Assembly (NCBI RefSeq): GCF_003337315.1
Contig: NZ_QPJV01000003.1
Span: 186,001 to 250,000, forward strand
Length of the DNA: 64,000 nucleotides
Source: Vagococcus fluvialis
Lineage (GTDB): Bacteria > Bacillota > Bacilli > Lactobacillales > Vagococcaceae
Direction of reading: 5' to 3'
Notes under the pieces: model-generated
Seen by the model: only the letters and a program-made list of their open reading frames with translations
Databases searched by the model: none
What the model was told of the DNA's origin: nothing
In this document: one piece after another, positions 1 through 7,920 of the stretch
How positions within the stretch are numbered: the stretch's first letter is position 1
Layout: every line of letters starts with the position of its first letter
Program-made: the position numbers and the translations under genes

Positions 1-50
1 TGATTTTAGGTATGTTACTAAAAAATAAAAATAAATAATCATTCGAAAAA

Positions 51-84
51 TGGCTGAGACTTATTTTGTCCCAGTCATTTTTTT
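51..84 (+). terminator. Rho-independent terminator of an upstream gene
   Basis: A ten-base stem (TGGCTGAGAC with GTCCCAGTCA, one mismatch and one GU pair) is followed by a run of eight T. It probably ends a gene lying before the window. It belongs to a family of similar hairpins seen elsewhere in the window. Confidence 0.75.
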
Positions 85-132
85 ACTATTTTTTAGTATG
101 TAATCATAATTTTAGAGAAAGTAATCACTGAA

Positions 133-141
133 TGATATAAT
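133..141 (+). promoter_or_regulatory. Extended -10 promoter of gshAB
   Basis: TGATATAAT is an extended -10 element about 50 bases before the gshAB start. No good -35 is visible at the expected distance. Confidence 0.5.
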
Positions 142-191
142 AGGTGGGTATAAAGTTAAAGTATGTTGAAAAGGTATAAGGTGGAAATTAA

Positions 192-2471
192 ATGAAAAAA
201 ATGAAACAGATGTTGTCATCTGACTTAATAAAACCATTATTTAAAGAATTTCGAATTGGCTTAGAAAAAGAGAGTCAACGTATAACACCAGATGGAGAAT
301 TAGCGACAACAGAGCACCCGAAAAGAATAGCATCAAGAGATATCCATCCCTACATCCAAACAGATTTTAGTGAAACTCAAATGGAATTAATTACCCCAGT
401 ATTTGATTCAAGTGAAGAAACCTTAAGATTTTTAGGGGCATTACACGATGTGACTTTACGTTCTTTAGAGAATGGTGAAAGACTATGGCCTATGAGTATG
501 CCACCAGTCTTGCCAAGAGATGACAAAGATATTATTATTGCTAAATTAAGTGACCAAGGTGATGTTAATTATCGCCGTTATTTAGCTAAAGTTTATGGTA
601 AAAGAAAACAGATGGTTAGTGGTATTCATTATAACTTTGAGTTTTCTGATGAATTTTTAAGAGCTTTATTTAAAGAACAAGATCAAGTAACTTCTTTTGA
701 AGAATTTAGAACAAGCTGTTATATGAAAGTATCTCGTCAGTATTTAAGATATCGTTGGCTAGTAACTTATTTATATGGCGCAAGTCCTTTTGCTGAGAAA
801 GGGTATTTCTTCAATCAGCCAGTTGAACAACCCGTTAGAAGTTTTAGAAATAGCCATTTTGGTTATACTAATCGACCTGAAATTAATGTGTCTTATGATT
901 CTTTGGAAAAATATGTCGCAGATATTAATGATTTGATTGATAATGGTTTGTTAATAGAAGCTAAAGAGTTTTATTCAGCTGTTAGACTTCGTGGAACTGA
1001 TAATATTGACGAGTTATTAACTAAAGGTGTTTCTTATATTGAACTTAGAAATATAGATTTAAACCCATTTGCAGAATATGGTATTTCTCTTGAAACTTTA
1101 GATTTCTTACATTTATTTATGATGACTATGTTGTGGTTAGATGAAACAGAGGAAACTTCTGAGAGTTTATTGAAAACAGGTGTTGTTAAGAATGAACAAG
1201 TTTCCTTAGAACACCCAATGGTTAAAACAGACAATTATGAGGAAGGTTTGTGGCTGCTAAACGAAATGGAAAAACTAGCGACAGCCTTAAACTTACCAAA
1301 AGAGTATTTAGCTGTTATTGAAAAAAGCTCAAAAGCTTTAGAACATCCAAAAGAAACTTTAGCTGCTCAAATAGTAACGGAAATCGAATCAACTTATAAA
1401 ACTAATAAAGAATTAGCAACGTCTTTAGGAAATACGTATCATGAAAGAGCTATTGAAAAACCATATCAACTATCAGGTTATCGCCACATGGAATTATCAA
1501 CACAAATTATGATGTTTGATGCTATTCAAAATGGTGTCAAAGTTGAAGTACTTGATGAAAATGACCAGTTTTTAAAACTAACATATCAAGGAAAAGTTGA
1601 ATATGTAAAAAATGCGAATATGACAAGTAAAGATTCCTACATTGTGCCGCTGCTCATGGAAAATAAAACAGTAACTAAAAAAGTATTAGCTAAAGCTGGC
1701 TTTAGAGTCCCATTAGGCAAAGAATTTTCTAGTATGGAAAAGGCAGAACAAGCCTATGATTTATTTGCTAATAAAGGATTTGTCGTAAAACCTAAATCAA
1801 CTAACTACGGCTTAGGAATTTCTATTTTCAAAGACGGAGCTACTTTTGAAGATTATAAAAAAGCTTTGGAAATAGCTTTTAGTGAAGATACTGATTTATT
1901 AGTAGAAGAATTTTTACCAGGAACTGAATATCGATTCTTTGTTTTAGATGGTAAAACAAGAGCAATTCTGTTGAGGGTTCCGGCTAATATAGTGGGGGAT
2001 GGGAAACGTACTATCACAGAATTAGTTAATGAAAAAAATCAAGATAGCCTACGTGGAACGCATCACAGATCACCATTAGAAATTATTCAGTTAGGTGATA
2101 TTGAACAATTAATGCTTAAAGAGCAGGGATTAACTATTGATAGTATTCCGGCAGTAGACCAAGTTGTTTACTTAAGAGAAAACTCAAATGTTAGTACTGG
2201 TGGCGATTCTATTGATGTCACTGATGACATGGATGAGAGTTATAAAAAAATTGCAGAAGAAGCAGTCGAAGCCCTAGGTGCCAAAATTTGTGGTATTGAT
2301 TTAATCATTCCTGATAAAACTATTAAAGGAAATAAAAAAGATACTTCTTATGGTATTATCGAAGGAAACTTCAACCCAGCCATGCATATGCATATTTACC
2401 CATTTGCAGGAACAGGTAGAAGATTAACCATGAATGTATTAGAGTTATTGTATCCAGATATTAAAAAGTAG
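192..2471 (+). CDS. gshAB: Bifunctional glutamate-cysteine ligase / glutathione synthetase
   Basis: Makes glutathione in the cytoplasm in two ATP-dependent steps: gamma-glutamylcysteine formation, then addition of glycine. The 759-residue length matches the fused GshAB (GshF) enzymes of streptococci, enterococci and Listeria. The N-terminal half carries glutamate-cysteine ligase-like sequence. The C-terminal third is an ATP-grasp domain, with a KPKSTNYGLGISIF segment near residue 531, VEEFLPGTEYRFFVLDG near 571 and EGNFNPAMHMH near 720. The start follows an AAGGTGG ribosome-binding site. The gene stands alone, with its own promoter and a perfect hairpin terminator, so it is probably monocistronic. 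The fusion usually means the host makes its own glutathione for redox or oxygen defence. Confidence 0.96.
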   Translation: MKKMKQMLSSDLIKPLFKEFRIGLEKESQRITPDGELATTEHPKRIASRDIHPYIQTDFSETQMELITPVFDSSEETLRFLGALHDVTLRSLENGERLWPMSMPPVLPRDDKDIIIAKLSDQGDVNYRRYLAKVYGKRKQMVSGIHYNFEFSDEFLRALFKEQDQVTSFEEFRTSCYMKVSRQYLRYRWLVTYLYGASPFAEKGYFFNQPVEQPVRSFRNSHFGYTNRPEINVSYDSLEKYVADINDLIDNGLLIEAKEFYSAVRLRGTDNIDELLTKGVSYIELRNIDLNPFAEYGISLETLDFLHLFMMTMLWLDETEETSESLLKTGVVKNEQVSLEHPMVKTDNYEEGLWLLNEMEKLATALNLPKEYLAVIEKSSKALEHPKETLAAQIVTEIESTYKTNKELATSLGNTYHERAIEKPYQLSGYRHMELSTQIMMFDAIQNGVKVEVLDENDQFLKLTYQGKVEYVKNANMTSKDSYIVPLLMENKTVTKKVLAKAGFRVPLGKEFSSMEKAEQAYDLFANKGFVVKPKSTNYGLGISIFKDGATFEDYKKALEIAFSEDTDLLVEEFLPGTEYRFFVLDGKTRAILLRVPANIVGDGKRTITELVNEKNQDSLRGTHHRSPLEIIQLGDIEQLMLKEQGLTIDSIPAVDQVVYLRENSNVSTGGDSIDVTDDMDESYKKIAEEAVEALGAKICGIDLIIPDKTIKGNKKDTSYGIIEGNFNPAMHMHIYPFAGTGRRLTMNVLELLYPDIKK

Positions 2472-2505
2472 AAAAGAAGAGCGAGGCATAGTATTTAGAC
2501 TTTTT

Positions 2506-2533
2506 GGAGTAGAGAAATCTACTCCTTTTTTTA
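2506..2533 (+). terminator. Terminator of gshAB
   Basis: Perfect 8-bp stem GGAGTAGA / TCTACTCC with a GAAA loop and a T tract. The 175 bases after it, up to the remnant at 2709, are AT-rich and show nothing recognisable. Confidence 0.9.
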
Positions 2534-2708
2534 TTTTTATACATAAAGAGTTAAAAAATTAAATATATGTGATTATGAAAAATTTACCGTTAAAGATAGA
2601 ATTTTTGCTTTAACTTTAGAAGTAAACTACAAACATTCTTTCTATTTAAAAATAAAACTATATTTGAGCTTTTTTCAAGTGTCAAACTTATAAGTAATTC
2701 AATTGATA

Positions 2709-3005
2709 TTAATTAAATCCATTATTTTTAGATAATTTTTTAAACCAATAACCGCTTTTTTTAATACTTCATTGTCCGTCATTATCTAAGTCAACTGAAA
2801 TAAAACCGTATCTGTTTTTATAAGCATTTGTCCAAGACCAATTATCCATACAAGTCCACATATGATAGCCTCGTACATTGCTACCTTCTTGTATGGCTTG
2901 GTTAAAATACTTTAAATGATTAGAGACAAACTCGATACGGTAATCATCATTTGTCCATATATCGTTCTTATTCCTCAACTTCCATACCGTTTTCGGAGGT
3001 ATAGC
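2709..3005 (-). pseudogene. C-terminal remnant of a GH1 (6-phospho-)beta-glucosidase
   Basis: Read on the minus strand, one frame gives SENGMEVEE, which matches the nucleophile motif of GH1 enzymes. A second frame continues with NDDYRIEFVSNHLKYF, EGSNVRGYHMWTCMDNWSW and NAYKNRYGFISVDLDNDGQ. An in-frame TGA at 2769-2771 interrupts it, and beyond that the same frame reads SIKKSGYWFKKLSKNNGFN and stops, like the true end of a GH1 protein. So there is at least one frameshift, one internal stop, and loss of the N-terminal three quarters. The TGA could be a mutated CGA Arg codon. It is a dead gene, unrelated in position to the intact GH1 gene at 16 kb. Confidence 0.85.
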
Positions 3006-3055
3006 AAAGTATAGTTCCATTTTCAGATGCAGCTTTATTAGTACTTATCCAAACA

Positions 3056-3354
3056 ATTATGATTGTTGCTCTTTACAAAAGAAATGGTTTAACTATCTCC
3101 CAAGGTGTTGTAAAAGGACTATGAAAAGCAACTCTAATTTCTGGATTTGGGAAATCATTAGCTGGTAATCTATTTAAGTGTATATCTGGAATAGGCACTA
3201 TCACTGGGGAGATATTAATATTAGAGTGGCGGTAACGTTTACTGAGTTTTTAGGTTTATCTGTTGTGAAAGAGTTACATGGGGTTGAAGACTTTGATATA
3301 CTTGAGCTTACTCAGGTTATTGCGAGTACAATTAAAACATTTTCAAAAAGCTGA
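3056..3354 (+). pseudogene. Remnant of a GTPase-type protein with a DUF697-like C-terminal region
   Basis: Two plus-strand frames give a continuous family-like sequence. The first reads IMIVALYKRNGLTISQGVVKGL, stop, KATLISGFGKSLAGNLFKCI. The second, after a shift near 3210, reads VAVTFTEFLGLSVVKELHGVE and ILELTQVIASTIKTFSKS to a natural stop at 3354. The pattern of Gly-rich helices followed by AxxFTExLG resembles the DUF697 (YcjF-like) tail of bacterial GTPases. An in-frame TGA at 3122 and a frameshift show it is dead. The assignment is by recollection of the family, so it is moderate. It abuts the GH1 remnant, and the two suggest a deletion-scarred junction. Confidence 0.55.
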
Positions 3355-3625
3355 TTTTATATATTAGTATTTTTAATGAACATATGAAATCAATGAATAT
3401 TTTTAAATTATTATTTGTAATTTGGAATACATTTGTGTTTTTTACTATTATTCCCATAATAAAGTTATACTCAACCAATTTGGAAATTATTCTTGTAAAT
3501 AGAACAACTTCTTTTTTAGAGTTACTAGCCGAAAAACAGACCCTTAATTCTGATTTATTTCTTTTTTACATATGTTCATGTTCTATGAATAATTTTCTTT
3601 TTAAACATTGTTTATTTTATAATAA
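3355..3625. other. AT-rich stretch with no recognisable gene
   Basis: An open frame on the plus strand (3384-3710) crosses this stretch. It runs through the csbD terminator and into csbD antisense, has no convincing ribosome-binding site and resembles nothing known, so it is not called. Confidence 0.6.
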
Positions 3626-3668
3626 AAAATATCCCTCAAGTAAACATTTATTTGAAGGGATATTTTTA
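3626..3668 (-). terminator. Terminator of the amaP-csbD stress operon
   Basis: ATATCCCT-CAA pairs with TTGAAGGGATAT (one bulge), flanked by A and T runs, so it can work in either direction. It lies just after csbD. Confidence 0.85.
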
Positions 3669-3698
3669 TTTATGTGGTATATAAATTATGCAAATTTA

Positions 3699-3893
3699 TT
3701 ATTTATTTAATTTATCTTTTGTTTCATCAATAAAATCTTCGGCTTTTTCTTTAATATCTGAAGTCACTTCTTTTGTTTTACCAATCGCTTGATCTAAGAT
3801 ACCTTCAGCTTTTTGTTTATCATCACCACGTAAATTTCCAATAGTTTCTTTTGTTTTACCTTTAATTTTATCTGTATATCCTTTATCTGTCAT
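3699..3893 (-). CDS. CsbD family stress protein
   Basis: A 64-residue, highly charged, Lys/Glu-rich protein. It begins MTDKGYTDKIKGKTKETIGN and carries the repeated G-K-x-K-E pattern of the CsbD family. Members are small, abundant, stress-induced proteins of unknown molecular function. It is the last gene of the stress operon, 29 bases after glsB, and an AGGAG ribosome-binding site precedes the start. Expression probably follows the amaP promoter. Confidence 0.9.
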   Translation of the reverse strand: MTDKGYTDKIKGKTKETIGNLRGDDKQKAEGILDQAIGKTKEVTSDIKEKAEDFIDETKDKLNK

Positions 3894-3922
3894 AAAGATT
3901 CTCCTTCTTTGTTTTTATTTTG

Positions 3923-4168
3923 TTAGCTTTTTTTACCAGTAAATAATGACACGACAGCCACAACAATAACTGCTCCAATGATGGATGGAATAATAGCCAT
4001 TCCGGCTAAAGATGGTCCAAATGAACCAAATAAAGATTGGCCAATTGAAGAACCAATTAAACCAGCAACAATATTAGCAATCCATCCCATAGATTTTCCT
4101 TTACTTGTTATAGCACCTGCTATAGCTCCGATAACTCCACCTACTATTAATGACCAAATGAATCCCAT
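3923..4168 (-). CDS. glsB: GlsB/YeaQ/YmgE family membrane protein
   Basis: Small hydrophobic protein of about 81 residues with three membrane segments and the Gly-rich pattern typical of the transglycosylase-associated (GlsB/YeaQ) family: GAIAGAITSKGKSMGW, then GLIGSSIGQSLFG. The ATG at 4168 is preferred over a GTG three codons upstream, because GAGGAG lies 8 bases before it. In enterococci the homologue sits next to gls24 and is tied to envelope and bile stress. The biochemical role is unknown. Confidence 0.88.
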   Translation of the reverse strand: MGFIWSLIVGGVIGAIAGAITSKGKSMGWIANIVAGLIGSSIGQSLFGSFGPSLAGMAIIPSIIGAVIVVAVVSLFTGKKS

Positions 4169-4196
4169 ATATATCACTCCTCATCTAAAAATATTA

Positions 4197-4727
4197 TTAT
4201 TCTACTCTGGGCTCAGTTGCTTCTTTTACTTTTGTTGCTCCTTTAGAAGACACTTTTTTGACTTTGTCAGTTTGATCAGAAACAAAGTCTGAAACTTCAC
4301 TTGTAGCGTCACTCAACTTGTCCTGAACAGTAACACTATCTTCTTCGTATTGTTCTTTTGTTTTAATATCTACGACATTAACATTTACTTCTATAACTTC
4401 TAGACTCGTCATATGCTTTACTTCTTTTTCAATCACTCGTTTGATGTCTTCGTATATTTTTGAAATATCTACACCATATTCTGCAACGATATCTAAATCA
4501 ACAGCAACTTCTTTTTTTCCTACTTCAACATCAATTCCTGAAGTTACATCATTATTATTAGCAATTTTATCTGCTAAATTTGAAAAAAATCCACCATTAA
4601 TTGTTAACAGACCAGGAATAGTTTCCAATGAAATACCAACGATTTTTTGAATAACTTTGTCTTCAAATGTTAATTCACCTTTTAACTCTGATTTTTTTAC
4701 TTCTACTTGTGTTCCTTTGTTTTCCAT
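4197..4727 (-). CDS. gls24: Asp23/Gls24 family envelope stress protein
   Basis: The Asp23 domain (DUF322) covers roughly residues 15-120, for example VIQKIVGISLETIPG and VAVDLDIVAEYGVDI. A Lys/Val-rich tail follows, ending near residue 176. Gls24 is a general stress protein of enterococci. Asp23 of Staphylococcus aureus is held at the membrane by AmaP, which is encoded here in the same operon. The ATG at 4727 is chosen because GGAGG lies just upstream; an in-frame TTG at 4742 overlaps that site. The longer acidic-basic tail relative to Asp23 is typical of Gls24. Confidence 0.93.
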   Translation of the reverse strand: MENKGTQVEVKKSELKGELTFEDKVIQKIVGISLETIPGLLTINGGFFSNLADKIANNNDVTSGIDVEVGKKEVAVDLDIVAEYGVDISKIYEDIKRVIEKEVKHMTSLEVIEVNVNVVDIKTKEQYEEDSVTVQDKLSDATSEVSDFVSDQTDKVKKVSSKGATKVKEATEPRVE

Positions 4728-4761
4728 GATTGATTCCTCCAATTTATTTATTGTTATTTTT

Positions 4762-4938
4762 TTATTTCTTCAAAAAATTATTTCTTTGAAGGTAGTAACC
4801 GATACAAGCACCTAGTAACGTTAAAATAATAAGGATAATTGTTTTAAAAAATCCTAAACTAAAAAATGATATAGCTAAACCGAGGCCGATGAGAGCTCCC
4901 AAAATAGGAAATCTATATTTTTTTATGAAATCTTCCAT
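4762..4938 (-). CDS. DUF2273 family small membrane protein
   Basis: 58-residue protein: MEDFIKKYRFPILGALIGLG, then a second hydrophobic stretch and a basic end (LQRNNFLKK). Two membrane helices are predicted. The DUF2273 family is found almost only between amaP and asp23/gls24 genes, which is its position here. Start 4938 follows an AAGGAGG site. It is probably an accessory factor for membrane attachment of the Asp23-like proteins; no activity is known. Confidence 0.85.
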   Translation of the reverse strand: MEDFIKKYRFPILGALIGLGLAISFFSLGFFKTIILIILTLLGACIGYYLQRNNFLKK

Positions 4939-4951
4939 TTTCTTATCCTCC

Positions 4952-5512
4952 TTAAATAACACGTGAGTTATTAGTTTTTTTATTTGAAACTTGTTTTATT
5001 TCAACTGTTATCTGTTTGGAGTCAGTTATTCCAAGAAATATTGATAATTCTTGTTTTATTCGAAGAGATAATTCATTTGTTTTATCAAGTAAATTAGTTT
5101 CATTATTAGAACAACTACCTGAAATAAAAATTTTAATTCTATTTTTTTTCATTGTGACAGACACTTTTGGATTTTTTAACCATGGCTCTTGAGTCAAAAT
5201 AGTAGATACAAATTGTTCAACAGCATTTTTCTTAATAGAAAGACTGCCTTTAGATTTAGAATGATAAATTTCTGTTTTATTTCTAGGGTAAAACAGAATG
5301 AAAAAGAACAAAATGATTAAAAGTATAATTACTATAATACTTCCCCAAAATAGATAAAATGGGAGATAGAAACCTATAAAAGGATAATTTTCCATTTTGA
5401 TAAGCTTAAAAGAAAGATTTGCTAAGTCTTGATTTTGTACAATATTAGCAAATAAGAGCGGAAGTAGTAATACTATCGTTATTAAAATAAACACTTTTTT
5501 AGAACGGTACAT
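4952..5512 (-). CDS. amaP: Alkaline shock response membrane anchor protein AmaP
   Basis: 186 residues with two N-terminal membrane segments (about 5-25 and 50-75), then a cytoplasmic domain containing FVSTILTQEPWLKNPKVSV. This is the usual AmaP layout. In S. aureus AmaP anchors Asp23 at the membrane; the same role for gls24 here is inferred. The ATG at 5512 follows GGAAAGGAG. It heads the five-gene stress operon, with a promoter at 5545-5573. Confidence 0.88.
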   Translation of the reverse strand: MYRSKKVFILITIVLLLPLLFANIVQNQDLANLSFKLIKMENYPFIGFYLPFYLFWGSIIVIILLIILFFFILFYPRNKTEIYHSKSKGSLSIKKNAVEQFVSTILTQEPWLKNPKVSVTMKKNRIKIFISGSCSNNETNLLDKTNELSLRIKQELSIFLGITDSKQITVEIKQVSNKKTNNSRVI

Positions 5513-5544
5513 ATAAAATCTCCTTTCCAACTGTTTATAACAAT

Positions 5545-5573
5545 ACTTTATGATATATAGGATCTAAAGTCAA
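5545..5573 (-). promoter_or_regulatory. Promoter of the amaP-gls24 operon
   Basis: On the minus strand: -35 TTGACT (5568-5573), 17-bp spacer, -10 TAAAGT (5545-5550), about 33 bases before amaP. This is a SigA-type promoter. No alternative-sigma motif is evident. Confidence 0.6.
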
Positions 5574-5755
5574 AAAGAAAGCGTTATTTTTTGTAAAAAA
5601 TATGTAAATAGAAGTTTAAATAGAAAACGTCAGTAAAAAAAACAGTCACATTATTGTTTAAATATTCGGTTGTGTCAAATAACAAATAGAAGATTGTAGT
5701 ATAACTAGTCTTATAATAATATTTTATCTTGATAGTAAATAATGAATTAATAAAA

Positions 5756-5800
5756 AATCGAAGGCCAAAATCATTTAAGATTTCAGGCCTTCGATTCTTT
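5756..5800. terminator. Terminator after the 5802-6185 gene
   Basis: TCGAAGGCC / GGCCTTCGA stem (5758-5794) with T tracts on both sides. It serves the minus-strand gene ending at 5802. The rest of 5575-5755 is AT-rich with nothing recognised. Confidence 0.88.
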
Positions 5801-5801
5801 T

Positions 5802-6185
5802 TTATTCTGCTACTATCAATGTTTGTTTTGTCGGTGTGTCAACGTGTAATCCAGTTTTTTCTTCCCACCATTTGTTAAGTAAATCTACATGGGAATCTGG
5901 GAAAGCTGATAAATCAATAGAAGATACGTGAGGAAATGATAAGGCTAAATTATTTTTCAACTCAGCTAAAAGGTTATAATATTGAAAAGCTGCAAAATAT
6001 AAGTCCTCCTCATCTTCAGAAATCAGAGCTTCAGGAATCCGCTCTAGCATAAAACCTAAACTTCTAACGACAAAACGCAGAGCTCCCTCAGAGTTAGAAT
6101 CAATGGTTTCAATTCCTTTTAGTAATAAAATGTGGACGTGTAAAGCTTCGGCTAGTTCTTGTTTAATCATTTTTTCTTGATTCAT
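5802..6185 (-). CDS. Conserved-looking hypothetical protein, function unknown
   Basis: A 127-residue soluble, mostly helical, acidic protein with no signal peptide or membrane segment. It is not recognised. Visible features are a paired-helix pattern (KQELAEALHVHILLLKGIE), an acidic middle (ISEDEEDLYF) and a Trp pair in LLNKWWEEKTG near residue 103. The start follows AAGGAGG at good spacing. It ends in a strong terminator, and the next gene upstream (serine hydrolase) is 27 bases away on the same strand, so the two may share a transcript with yueI. Confidence 0.7.
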   Translation of the reverse strand: MNQEKMIKQELAEALHVHILLLKGIETIDSNSEGALRFVVRSLGFMLERIPEALISEDEEDLYFAAFQYYNLLAELKNNLALSFPHVSSIDLSAFPDSHVDLLNKWWEEKTGLHVDTPTKQTLIVAE

Positions 6186-6212
6186 TTAACATCCTCCTTA
6201 TCAATATCTATA

Positions 6213-7283
6213 TTAAAACAGTAATAACTGTTGATAAACATCTTTTAAAAGGTCGTAAGGATAATAATCACTTGATTGATTTGCTAGAAAAACAATGAAA
6301 TTTTGCTCAGATAAATCCCCGTAAACATAACTACGATAGCCACCCATAACACCATCAGCAGAGATGTTACCTGAAAACATAACTTCTTGTTGTAACGAGT
6401 AATTAAACAACTCATTAAACTCATCTTCTGTTAACAAAGTGCCATTGTTTAAAGACATTTCAAAACGACTTAAATCACTGACTGTGGAATAAACATTTCC
6501 TGCTCCTAGTAAAGTACTCATTAATTCTTCAGAGTATTGTAGGTTTTCAGTATTGTAGTCTTCGTCATTATAAAAGAGGTATTCATTAGGAATTGTAGCT
6601 TCTTTTGGTAAATCATCCCAAAGAAAAGTATGCTCCAGTTTTAATGGTTTAAAAATTCTTGTTTTAAGACTTTCTTTGTAACTTTTATTTTCAATCTGAC
6701 TGATAATACCAGCTAGAAGGCTGTAGTTACCATTAGAATAATAAAATTCATGACTACCATGATAGTAAAGTGAGTCAAAAACATTTTCTAGTTGCACTTT
6801 TTCAGTTTTTAAGACAGAGTCTGTAGCTGTTTCAGGCATTCCGTAACCACTTGTATGATTTAATAAATCTCGAATTGTAATAGTATCAGCAAATTCAAGG
6901 TCAGGATAAAAGGTATTAATCATTGTGTCATAAGTTAATTTATCTTCTCTAATCAGCTGGGCGATAATCACACCAGTCATATTTTTTTGTAAAGAGGCAA
7001 TAGGATAGAGCTCATTGTCTGTGTTCTTTACATTTTGTTCTTTATCAGAAAAGCCATAACTAGACGTATCAATGATTTTACCGTTTTTAACAAGTGCAAC
7101 TGAACCTGATAAATGTGATTCTTTAAAGTCAGCTGAAACCTTTTCAATGAACTCTTTTTGAGTTAAAGGAGTTTCTTTTTCCTTAAGTGAATTTCTTAAA
7201 AAGGTCATAGAGATGATAATGATCGCTAGATTGATAACAAAAAGAAATAGTATTTTTTTATTGTATTTATCTAAATTAGTCAT
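6213..7283 (-). CDS. Beta-lactamase-family serine hydrolase, membrane anchored
   Basis: 356 residues. An N-terminal membrane anchor (about 10-29) is followed by an external penicillin-binding-protein/class C beta-lactamase fold. The catalytic motif SLQK gives Ser97 and Lys100, the second motif is Tyr-Ser-Asn at about 182-184, and LLNHTSGYG sits between them, as in the PF00144 family. Such proteins include D-amino-acid carboxypeptidases and esterases; resistance activity is not implied. The usual KTG-type third motif is not obvious near the end. It lies between yueI and an unknown gene on one strand. Confidence 0.85.
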   Translation of the reverse strand: MTNLDKYNKKILFLFVINLAIIIISMTFLRNSLKEKETPLTQKEFIEKVSADFKESHLSGSVALVKNGKIIDTSSYGFSDKEQNVKNTDNELYPIASLQKNMTGVIIAQLIREDKLTYDTMINTFYPDLEFADTITIRDLLNHTSGYGMPETATDSVLKTEKVQLENVFDSLYYHGSHEFYYSNGNYSLLAGIISQIENKSYKESLKTRIFKPLKLEHTFLWDDLPKEATIPNEYLFYNDEDYNTENLQYSEELMSTLLGAGNVYSTVSDLSRFEMSLNNGTLLTEDEFNELFNYSLQQEVMFSGNISADGVMGGYRSYVYGDLSEQNFIVFLANQSSDYYPYDLLKDVYQQLLLF

Positions 7284-7301
7284 CTAATCACCTCATAAAT
7301 A

Positions 7302-7769
7302 TTAAGATTTAAATAATCGTTTAAACAGACTTTCTTTTTTAGGTGTATCCTCAGTGGTTTTAGAGGAAACTATTTGTTTTGTTTTCTTAATCATATCTTC
7401 AACAGAAATATCCTCTAAATTAATAGCGTAATCTACTGAAAATACAATAGTAATGTCATCTGGTTCCACTGTTTCAAGCTCAGTATCAACCATCTTAAAA
7501 TTAACACCAACTTGTTGGGCTAGCTTCATATAATGATTTTGAATCTCAAGAGGAGAGTTTGCATTAATTGATAAAGTGCCATCAACGTACTGTTTAAATC
7601 TGTCTAAACAAAATGAATCATGAGAAGAACCTTTTGCTTCTTCACAAGTCATAGAAAACACAACGCGTTCTCTAAATGTACCAAGATATTTTTTAACCTC
7701 ATCAGGCTTAATTTGAGGAGCCCCGTACATTCCTTTGTCTAAATAATCTTGAATATCTTTTTGCGTCAT
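7302..7769 (-). CDS. yueI: YueI family protein (DUF1694)
   Basis: 155 residues. The DUF1694 pattern is visible: YLGTFRERVVFSMTCEEAK near residue 28, then PDDITIVFSVDYAINLEDI near 103, and a basic end LFKRLFKS. The family is widespread in Firmicutes and has no known function. The start follows AAGGAAAGG. The serine hydrolase begins 18 bases downstream, so they are likely cotranscribed. Confidence 0.85.
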   Translation of the reverse strand: MTQKDIQDYLDKGMYGAPQIKPDEVKKYLGTFRERVVFSMTCEEAKGSSHDSFCLDRFKQYVDGTLSINANSPLEIQNHYMKLAQQVGVNFKMVDTELETVEPDDITIVFSVDYAINLEDISVEDMIKKTKQIVSSKTTEDTPKKESLFKRLFKS

Positions 7770-7843
7770 GAAATAACACCTTTCCTTTGAGTAAGTACTT
7801 TTATTATAACATAGACTTTAAAAACTGAGGGTTAAGAAAAATG

Positions 7844-7872
7844 TTGCAAATTTCACTTACTTTAGATAAACT
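7844..7872 (+). promoter_or_regulatory. Promoter of the siderophore ABC operon
   Basis: -35 TTGCAA (7844-7849), 17-bp spacer, -10 TAAACT (7867-7872). The Fur box begins 5 bases after the -10. Confidence 0.6.
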
Positions 7873-7876
7873 TAGT

Positions 7877-7895
7877 GGTAATGAAAATCATTATC
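7877..7895 (+). promoter_or_regulatory. Fur box
   Basis: GGTAATGAAAATCATTATC matches the 19-bp Fur consensus GATAATGATAATCATTATC at 17 positions. It covers the expected transcription start of the iron-uptake operon, so iron-dependent repression is likely. Confidence 0.85.
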
Positions 7896-7920
7896 AGTTA
7901 GAAAGGGTGGAGAAAAGGCA

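Noticed and set aside
3384-3710. Plus-strand open frame of 108 codons
   Set aside because: It crosses the csbD terminator and runs into csbD antisense, with no good ribosome-binding site and no family resemblance.
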